A stretch of DNA of 8,362 nt, taken from Clostridiales bacterium (lineage in GTDB: Bacteria > Bacillota > Clostridia > Oscillospirales > Acutalibacteraceae). The notes under the pieces are model-generated. The model made no database searches. It was not told where the DNA came from and saw only the letters and a program-made list of their open reading frames with translations. This document shows, in pieces, positions 1 to 4,593 of this stretch; position 1 is the first letter of the stretch; every line of letters begins with the position of its first letter. A program made the translations under genes and the position numbers. The DNA lies in contig DXYG01000097.1 in assembly GCA_019415925.1 (NCBI GenBank), positions 1 through 8,362 on the forward strand, written 5' to 3'.

Positions 1-317
1 ATTAAGTATAGCAGATAAAAGAGAATAAAACAAATAAAATTAGAAAAAGGTCCGAAAAAAATTATAAGAAAATTTTGTATAAAGTTTCTTTCCTGCCTTT
101 TTCTGTCATTTATTGAGATTTCAAACAGTGAAATTTTAATTTTTTCGGGTGCAAATCCGAAAATGCACATAAAAATAATATGCCCTGCTTCGTGGATTAT
201 AATTGCAAAAAGACAGTACAAAAAGCTGTCGAAAATTCCTGCAATAACGCAAATTGAGGCAATACAAACTATAAGATAAGAAATAGTTATTTTGGTTTTA
301 TGTATTCTGAATTTCAT
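1..317 (-). CDS. M50 family (SpoIVFB-like) intramembrane zinc metalloprotease, C-terminus outside the window
   Basis: This reading frame is open from the ATG at 317 to the window edge, giving 105 codons of an incomplete gene. The protein starts with a short basic tail and a hydrophobic segment (about residues 10-28). A second membrane segment follows (about 32-53) and carries HEAGH at 42-46, the HExxH zinc-binding and catalytic motif of site-2 proteases. GPFSN at 89-93 matches the conserved G-P-x-x-N turn after the active-site helices in SpoIVFB-type proteases, and another hydrophobic stretch begins there. The third zinc ligand, expected further downstream, lies outside the window. Enzymes of this family cut membrane-embedded substrates; SpoIVFB activates pro-sigma-K during sporulation. 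The start lies inside the end of the upstream gene (20-nt overlap) and has only a weak ribosome binding site, so translational coupling is likely. Family assignment is firm; a sporulation role is inference, since Clostridia also carry non-sporulation members. Confidence 0.85.
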   Translation of the reverse strand, partial: MKFRIHKTKITISYLIVCIASICVIAGIFDSFLYCLFAIIIHEAGHIIFMCIFGFAPEKIKISLFEISINDRKRQERNFIQNFLIIFFGPFSNFICFILFYLLYL

Positions 318-660
318 CTTGAGTGGAAGAACCGAAAATCTTGTTTAAATCGAAATTATCCGAATTATCAAAGATTGCAGAGTTATTAAGGCTTGAATAG
401 TACATCTCACGTGCTGCTGCATAGACATCTCCGCCGATTGTTTTAATCACAAGGGCTGCAAGTGCAATAAGTATGCAGACAATAAGCTGTATTGTAATAA
501 GGAGCTGTTTGGGTGAAGCGTCTTTCTTTTTCTTAACTTTTTGATTTACATTATCATCATTTTCTTCAAGGTTTGCAGAGCCGACAACGGGATATTCGCA
601 ATTTGTAACGGATTCCCAACCCTCGTCATATGTAATGGAATTTCTGTTTTCTTCATTCAA
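298..660 (-). CDS. Small single-TM SpoIVFA-like protein lacking a LytM/M23 domain
   Basis: A 120-residue protein if started at TTG 660. That start has a good GAGGTG ribosome binding site at 667-672; an alternative GTG at 669 would overlap that site and leave none upstream. Residues 1-52 are polar, acidic, then strongly basic (KKKK at 43-46), fitting a cytoplasmic N-terminus. Residues 53-72 form one transmembrane helix. The following block at 73-98 (key piece REMYYSSLNNS at 84-94) resembles, from memory, the segment just outside the membrane in SpoIVFA-like/M23 proteins encoded next to M50 proteases in Clostridia. The protein stops about 20 residues later, so the usual C-terminal LytM/M23 domain is absent. 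It overlaps the M50 gene by 20 nt and probably acts as its partner or regulator. The resemblance is pattern recognition only; by sequence alone it is a hypothetical membrane protein. Nothing suggests a recent frameshift. Confidence 0.75.
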   Translation of the reverse strand: MNEENRNSITYDEGWESVTNCEYPVVGSANLEENDDNVNQKVKKKKDASPKQLLITIQLIVCILIALAALVIKTIGGDVYAAAREMYYSSLNNSAIFDNSDNFDLNKIFGSSTQDEIQNT

Positions 661-695
661 AAAAATCACCTCAACACAATATATGCGTTGAGGCG
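659..695 (-). terminator. Intrinsic-terminator-like hairpin after the MATE gene, enclosing the next ribosome binding site
   Basis: On the minus strand, CGCCTCAACGC (695-685) pairs with GTGTTGAGGTG (677-667). This gives 11 bp with two G-U pairs around a 7-nt AT loop. The right arm is followed by one A and then seven T (665-659). It begins 8 nt after the MATE stop codon. Stem plus U-tract is the classical rho-independent terminator form. The same bases hold the ribosome binding site, and the U-tract runs into the TTG start of the downstream gene. It may therefore work as an attenuator or a translational lock rather than a full stop. Confidence 0.6.
667..672 (-). promoter_or_regulatory. Ribosome binding site deciding the TTG start at 660
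   Basis: The minus strand reads GAGGTG here, 6 nt before TTG at 660. It lies inside the right arm of the hairpin at 667-695, so the site would be hidden when the hairpin forms. The alternative GTG start at 669 overlaps this motif and has no other purine-rich site upstream. Confidence 0.6.
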
Positions 696-702
696 GACAA
701 AT

Positions 703-2082
703 TTAACCAAGTCTTTTAAAATCACCTTTTACAAGATTTATGAAAAATCCTATTGCAAGCATAAGTGAGCCAAGCTCTGCAATCGGGAAGGCATACCATA
801 CTGCTGACAAATCAAATACCATTGAAATAAAATACGCTATAGGCAGAATCAGAACAAGCTGACGGCAGAACGACATAAGCAGACTGCGTATTCCCTTTCC
901 GACAGCCTGAAAAAGTGTTGTAAATAAAACACCGGCCGCCGCAGGAATAAAGCACAAGCTTATTATTCTGAAGGCAGGAACACCTATGCTCATAATCTCC
1001 TCTGTTCCACCGAACATAGAGATAAGAACATCGGGAATTGTCCACATAAGCACTGTTCCTATCGTCATTATAATGACAGCAATAACAATTCCGTGCTTTA
1101 GCGCAGAATACAAACGCTTTTTATTACGTGCTCCGTAATTATATCCGATAATCGGCATAACGCCCTGATTGAGTCCGAAACAAGGCATAAACACAAAGCT
1201 TTGCAGCTTGTAGTAAATTCCGAGAACGGTAACAGACGCTTCTGATGCAGCTAAAATTCCATTAAGTCCGATTATCATAATTGAGCCGATTGACTGCATA
1301 ATAATTGACGGGAGTCCGACTGCATAGATATTTTTAAGAGTTGAAAAATTAATTCTGAAGTTTTTGAATGAAATCTTAACCTCGTGTTTCTTGCAGAATA
1401 GAACAATTACCGAGAATAACATTCCGCAGAATTGTCCGAATACCGTTGCAATTGCCGCACCGCTAACGCCCAACTCAGGGAAAAATCCGATTCCGAAAAT
1501 CAGCAGCGGGTCAAAAATAATATTTACAGCCGCACCGACAAGCTGAAAAAGCATGGGAAATATCATATTTCCTGTTGCCTGCAAGGTCTTTTCAATCATT
1601 ATCTGAACAATTGCAAAGAACGAAAAGCACAGAACTATTGAGAGATACTGAACGCCGTATTCTACAATTTTTTCATTAATGCTGTAAGCGTTCATAAAAG
1701 GCGTTGAAACGAATAAACCGAGAATCAGGAAAAACAGATAGCTTACAATACAAGTCAGAAGTCCGTGAGTAGCCGCTGAGTCTGCATCCTTAAAATTTTT
1801 CTCGCCGAGTTTTCTTGAAACAAGCGAGTTTACGCCTACTGCTGTACCGACAGCTACGGCAATAAGCAGCATTTGCAGAGGAAATGCAAACGACATTGCA
1901 GTAAGTCCGTTTAAATCGTACTGTCCGATGAAGATACTGTCAACTACGTTATACATAGCCTGAATTGTCATTGAAAAAATCGCAGGCAGTGACATTGTCA
2001 GAATCAGCTTTGTCATCGGCATAGTGCCCATTTTGTTTTCAGTTTTAATTTCTTTATTTTTTACTTCCGCTGTTTTTTCCAT
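703..2082 (-). CDS. MATE family efflux transporter (MepA/NorM-like, COG0534)
   Basis: A 459-residue polytopic membrane protein, the normal length for this family of about 12 helices in two bundles. After a polar N-terminal tail (1-25) comes the first helix region with the family pattern LPAIFSMTIQAMYNVVDSIF (32-51). Other recognisable MATE stretches are SRKLGEKN (89-96), EKTLQATGN (164-172), NIIFDPLLIFG (187-197) and, in the second half, GLNQGVMPIIGYNYGAR (303-319). MATE proteins export cationic drugs or metabolites in exchange for Na+ or H+; the substrate here cannot be told from sequence. The ATG at 2082 has a strong AAGGGGAG site at 2091-2098. The gene sits between the VanZ-like gene and the SpoIVFA-like gene, with terminator-like hairpins on both sides, so its transcript level may differ from its neighbours. 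I see no promoter in the 60-nt upstream gap; it may lie inside the VanZ-like gene. Confidence 0.95.
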   Translation of the reverse strand: MEKTAEVKNKEIKTENKMGTMPMTKLILTMSLPAIFSMTIQAMYNVVDSIFIGQYDLNGLTAMSFAFPLQMLLIAVAVGTAVGVNSLVSRKLGEKNFKDADSAATHGLLTCIVSYLFFLILGLFVSTPFMNAYSINEKIVEYGVQYLSIVLCFSFFAIVQIMIEKTLQATGNMIFPMLFQLVGAAVNIIFDPLLIFGIGFFPELGVSGAAIATVFGQFCGMLFSVIVLFCKKHEVKISFKNFRINFSTLKNIYAVGLPSIIMQSIGSIMIIGLNGILAASEASVTVLGIYYKLQSFVFMPCFGLNQGVMPIIGYNYGARNKKRLYSALKHGIVIAVIIMTIGTVLMWTIPDVLISMFGGTEEIMSIGVPAFRIISLCFIPAAAGVLFTTLFQAVGKGIRSLLMSFCRQLVLILPIAYFISMVFDLSAVWYAFPIAELGSLMLAIGFFINLVKGDFKRLG

Positions 2083-2104
2083 CTTACTATCTCCCCTTCA
2101 CACT

Positions 2105-2136
2105 AAAAAGGCAGAAATACATTTCTGTAATCTGCC
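2105..2136 (-). terminator. Intrinsic terminator between the VanZ-like and MATE genes
   Basis: On the minus strand, GGCAGA (2136-2131) pairs with TCTGCC (2115-2110). Inside it, TACA and TGTA close a GAAA tetraloop, separated from the outer stem by a small internal loop. A run of five T (2109-2105) follows. It starts about 6 nt after the VanZ-like stop codon and ends about 6 nt before the MATE ribosome binding site. An alternative compact hairpin, CAGAAA with TTTCTG, uses part of the same sequence. Confidence 0.7.
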
Positions 2137-2142
2137 GAAAAA

Positions 2143-2613
2143 TTATTTTATTTTCTTTATTTTTCGATATATCATATAAAATAAAAGCATAAAAACCGCA
2201 CCTGTTATTACTCCCGAAAAGTCCAGCAATACGTCAGTTATCTGTCCTGACCTTCCTGCAACATTAAGCTGAATAGTTTCGTCAATAACTGCTGTTGCAA
2301 GTCCCGCAAAAAAAATCTGTGAATAATATCTGTACGGCTTTGTCCTTGAGAATGAATAAGCACAGCTTACAAGCAACATACCGATTGCAGTGTATTCTGC
2401 AAAATGTGCGGCTTTTCGAACAATATGGTCGGTGAGTTCAGTGCTGAAACCAAAAAAATCAAGTATATTTTGCAAAATGACCATTACGCCTTCGCTTTCC
2501 TCGCTCGACAAGTCAGCCGGCATTGAGGAATGAATAAACGCAAAAGCAATCATTCCTGCTGTGAGAATGAAAACAATTACACGAAAACGTAAGGAAGTCT
2601 GACTCTTTTTCAT
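2143..2613 (-). CDS. VanZ-like family membrane protein
   Basis: A 156-residue protein with about four transmembrane segments (roughly 11-29, 74-89, 98-113 and 130-149) and a lysine-rich C-terminus. The VanZ-family signature is clear: HFAEY at 70-74, DETIQ at 111-115, and GRSGQITDVLLDFSG at 120-134, which match the family's conserved H-x-x-E-Y, D-E-x-x-Q and G-R-x(5)-D-x-x-x-D-x-x-G elements. VanZ itself gives low-level teicoplanin resistance by an unclear mechanism. Stand-alone relatives like this are widespread in Firmicutes, have no known activity, and should not be taken as glycopeptide resistance. The ATG at 2613 is preceded by GAGGAG at 2621-2626. It is the first gene of the leftward block and is divergent from the COG2426 gene. 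Confidence 0.88.
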   Translation of the reverse strand: MKKSQTSLRFRVIVFILTAGMIAFAFIHSSMPADLSSEESEGVMVILQNILDFFGFSTELTDHIVRKAAHFAEYTAIGMLLVSCAYSFSRTKPYRYYSQIFFAGLATAVIDETIQLNVAGRSGQITDVLLDFSGVITGAVFMLLFYMIYRKIKKIK

Positions 2614-2631
2614 ATAATCACTCCTCAGTAT

Positions 2632-2659
2632 ATTGTACAGGAAATAAATATAATGTCAA
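2632..2659 (-). promoter_or_regulatory. Probable sigma-A promoter for the VanZ-like gene
   Basis: The minus strand has TTGACA (2659-2654), a 16-nt spacer, and TACAAT (2637-2632). Transcription would then begin near 2625, at the ribosome binding site itself, leaving an almost absent leader. This is unusual, so either the start is different or translation initiates very close to the 5' end. Confidence 0.4.
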
Positions 2660-2668
2660 TGCAAGTAT

Positions 2669-2698
2669 GACTAATTTATCAAAATGTATAAATTAGTC
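2669..2698. repeat. Perfect 11-bp inverted repeat in the divergent control region (candidate operator)
   Basis: GACTAATTTAT (2669-2679) and ATAAATTAGTC (2688-2698) are exact reverse complements around an 8-nt spacer. No T-run follows on either strand and the transcripts diverge from here, so a terminator is unlikely. It sits about 9 nt upstream of the leftward -35 box and about 45 nt upstream of the rightward -35 box. That position suits a dimeric transcription factor. No regulator gene is visible in the window. Confidence 0.55.
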
Positions 2699-2743
2699 GA
2701 TAAACAGCGGGTTTAAAATATTGAGTTTTATATTCTTTTAGTA

Positions 2744-2772
2744 TTGAAAAATCCTTAGATTTCTGTTATACT
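2744..2772 (+). promoter_or_regulatory. Sigma-A promoter for the COG2426 gene and possibly the flavoprotein pair
   Basis: TTGAAA (2744-2749), a 17-nt spacer, and TATACT (2767-2772) lie close to the sigma-A consensus. The expected transcription start is near 2779, which leaves a leader of about 54 nt before the ATG at 2833. Confidence 0.65.
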
Positions 2773-2832
2773 TAACCTTGTTTTGCAATATCGGTATTTT
2801 AATTTAAACAAGCATTTGTAAAGGAGTTAATT

Positions 2833-3321
2833 ATGTTTCTTAATTACTTAATTGTGTTTTTAATTTCTATGGTTCCGATTGTTGAGCTAAGAGGTGCTAT
2901 TCCCGTTGCTGTAGGTATGGGACTTGACCCTGTAATATCATATATAATCTGTATAATCGGCAATATGCTTCCCGTTCCGATTATTTACTTTTTTGCCAGA
3001 AAGGTGCTTATCTGGGGCAAGGACAAAAAGTATATCGGTAAATTCTTTACTTTTTGTATTGAAAAAGGTGAAAAAGGCGGCAAAAAACTTCAGAAAAAAG
3101 CAGGCAGAGGTCTTTTCATTGCACTTATGCTGTTTGTCGGTATACCGATTCCCGGAACAGGTGCATGGACAGGAACACTTGCCGCAAGCTTTCTTGATAT
3201 GGGATTTAAAAAGAGTGTAATAGCTGTTATGCTCGGTGTTCTGATTGCAGGCGTTATTATGGCTCTGGCAAGTATGGGAGTATTCGGCGGACTAAGCTTC
3301 CTATTTGCACCAAAATCATAA
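2833..3321 (+). CDS. COG2426 / 'small multi-drug export' family membrane protein
   Basis: A 162-residue integral membrane protein. The family hallmarks are ELRGAIP at 18-24, directly after the first hydrophobic segment, and GIPIPGTGAWTGTLAA at 103-118. Hydrophobic segments lie at about 5-17, 34-55, 94-118 and 127-156, with a lysine-rich loop at 56-92. The database name of this family (Sm_multidrug_ex) comes from an old drug-export claim; the true substrate is not established. Paired glycine/proline motifs in two half-membrane loops recall DedA/VTT-type membrane proteins, but that link is inference. The ATG at 2833 has AAGGAG at 2821-2826. It is the first gene of the rightward unit, with its own promoter, and is followed by a terminator-like hairpin. 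Confidence 0.88.
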   Translation: MFLNYLIVFLISMVPIVELRGAIPVAVGMGLDPVISYIICIIGNMLPVPIIYFFARKVLIWGKDKKYIGKFFTFCIEKGEKGGKKLQKKAGRGLFIALMLFVGIPIPGTGAWTGTLAASFLDMGFKKSVIAVMLGVLIAGVIMALASMGVFGGLSFLFAPKS

Positions 3322-3332
3322 AATAATATTTT

Positions 3333-3359
3333 GGGCGGCTTTTGCTGCCCTTGTTTTTT
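3333..3359 (+). terminator. Intrinsic terminator between the COG2426 gene and the first flavoprotein gene
   Basis: GGGCGGC (3333-3339) pairs with GCTGCCC (3344-3350): 7 bp with one G-U pair and a TTTT loop. It is followed by the T-rich tract TTGTTTTTT (3351-3359). The next gene's ribosome binding site begins at the very next base. Transcription of the flavoproteins must therefore read through or start within this short gap. Confidence 0.75.
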
Positions 3360-3366
3360 AGGAGAG
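3360..3366 (+). promoter_or_regulatory. Ribosome binding site deciding the ATG start at 3370
   Basis: AGGAGAG lies 3-5 nt before ATG 3370. A longer in-frame start (TTG at 3331) falls in the terminator stem region and has no such site. The protein beginning at 3370 also fits the usual distance from N-terminus to the FAD-binding GxGxxG. Confidence 0.8.
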
Positions 3367-3369
3367 ATT

Positions 3370-4593
3370 ATGCAAAAATCAAATAATTTTGACGCTGTAA
3401 TTATCGGCGGCGGTGCTTCCGGGTTGATGTGCGCTATAAGTGCAAAGCAGAAAAATAAAAATATTTCCGTGGCAATAATTGAGAAAAACGACAGAGTCGG
3501 CAAAAAACTGCTTTCAACAGGCAACGGCAGATGTAATCTTACTCACAATAATATCACTGCAAAAAAGTATTGCGGCTCGTTTAAAAAGCAAAGCAACGCT
3601 GTTTTTGAAAAATATGATACAAATAGATTACTTGATATTTTTAAAAAGCTCGGTCTGCTCACCTTTTGCGACAACGAGGGACGTTATTATCCTCTGTGCA
3701 AACAGGCGAGTGCTGTGCTTGATGTGCTTAGGTTTGCTTGTGAAAGGCTGAATGTTGAAATCTTCTGCGGAGAAAATATCAGAAGTATTAAAAGAAATAA
3801 CGGATGTTTTTCAGTGAAAACCGAAGAAAATGAGTTTATTTCAAAAAAGCTTGTAATTGCAAATGGCTCAAAGGCTGCGCCTAAGCTCGGCGGAAATTCA
3901 AGCTCAGCAGATTATCTTAAAAATTTCGGCCATACCTTTGTTCCTTTCTCCCCTGCTCTATGCCCTGTTAAGGTTAAGTCGGACGTTATTAAATCACTGA
4001 AAGGTATAAGGGCAACTGCTAAAGCAGTGCTTTTAGACAAAAATGGTAAAACCGTTAAAGAAGAAATCGGTGAAGTTCAGTTTAACGATAATTCACTTTC
4101 GGGAATCTGTATCTTTAATCTTTCACTTTATACTAAAAAGGATTTTTGCATTTTACTTGATTTACTACCCGATATTTCTGAAACAGAATTAAAATTATTG
4201 ATTTACAATAATAAAAAGCTGTTTTCCGATATGACGGTTGATAATCTTTTTACAGGTATTTTCCGGAAAAGACTCGGACAGGCTGTGCTTAAGGAAAGCA
4301 AAATTTCTGACTTTTCAAGAAAATGCTGTTCACTTACAGAAAGCGAAATCGAAAATATTGTCAGAACAATTAAAGATTTGCATTTTACCGTCATTGAAAA
4401 CTGTGGATTTGAACAGGCTCAATGCGCCCTTGGCGGTGTAAACGGACGTGAAATTGACGAGAATACTATGCAAAGCAAAATTGTTAAGAATCTTTACATT
4501 TGCGGCGAAGCGATTGACCTTTGCGGCGAATGCGGAGGATATAATCTGCATTTTGCTTTTGCAAGCGGACTTACGGCAGGTGAAAACATATGA
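3370..4593 (+). CDS. HI0933-like flavoprotein (TIGR00275 family NAD(P)/FAD-dependent oxidoreductase, BaiN-related)
   Basis: A 407-residue soluble protein of normal family length. The N-terminal Rossmann dinucleotide-binding motif GGGASG is at 13-18, with the acidic residue E38 at the end of the second strand. It is followed by the family block RVGKKLLSTGNGRCNLTHNN (42-61). The C-terminal second FAD-contact block GEAIDLCGECGGYN is at 379-392, close to the end, as is typical. The middle is the variable substrate/cap region. Members include HI0933, YhiN and clostridial BaiN, the latter reported as a reductase in bile-acid 7-alpha-dehydroxylation. No other bai gene is nearby, so that substrate should not be assumed. 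The stop overlaps the next gene's start (ATGA at 4590-4593), indicating translational coupling to a second flavoprotein. A terminator hairpin stands immediately upstream. Confidence 0.92.
   Translation: MQKSNNFDAVIIGGGASGLMCAISAKQKNKNISVAIIEKNDRVGKKLLSTGNGRCNLTHNNITAKKYCGSFKKQSNAVFEKYDTNRLLDIFKKLGLLTFCDNEGRYYPLCKQASAVLDVLRFACERLNVEIFCGENIRSIKRNNGCFSVKTEENEFISKKLVIANGSKAAPKLGGNSSSADYLKNFGHTFVPFSPALCPVKVKSDVIKSLKGIRATAKAVLLDKNGKTVKEEIGEVQFNDNSLSGICIFNLSLYTKKDFCILLDLLPDISETELKLLIYNNKKLFSDMTVDNLFTGIFRKRLGQAVLKESKISDFSRKCCSLTESEIENIVRTIKDLHFTVIENCGFEQAQCALGGVNGREIDENTMQSKIVKNLYICGEAIDLCGECGGYNLHFAFASGLTAGENI

Noticed and set aside
2143..2613. Reading the VanZ-like and MATE genes as an antibiotic-resistance cassette.
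   Set aside because: Both are common core-genome families in Clostridia; there are no vanA/vanB-type ligase or regulator genes and no mobile-element signs nearby.
2777..2812. Possible leader hairpin CTTGTTT...AAACAAG with an inner AATA-TCGG-TATT in front of the COG2426 gene.
   Set aside because: Weak AT pairs with a long loop, and the predicted transcription start near 2779 would cut into the left arm; not enough to call a riboswitch.
3331..3369. Longer start (TTG 3331) for the HI0933-like flavoprotein.
   Set aside because: It lies at the terminator stem, lacks a ribosome binding site, and adds residues that do not look like the family N-terminus; ATG 3370 with AGGAGAG is clearly better.
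3090..3524. Minus-strand open frame of 144 codons opposite the COG2426 and flavoprotein genes.
   Set aside because: It is antisense to two well-recognised genes and their terminator, with a composition typical of a reverse-frame shadow.
3370..4593. Calling the flavoprotein baiN and inferring bile-acid dehydroxylation.
   Set aside because: BaiN belongs to a broad family; no other bai genes are present and the neighbours do not support that pathway.
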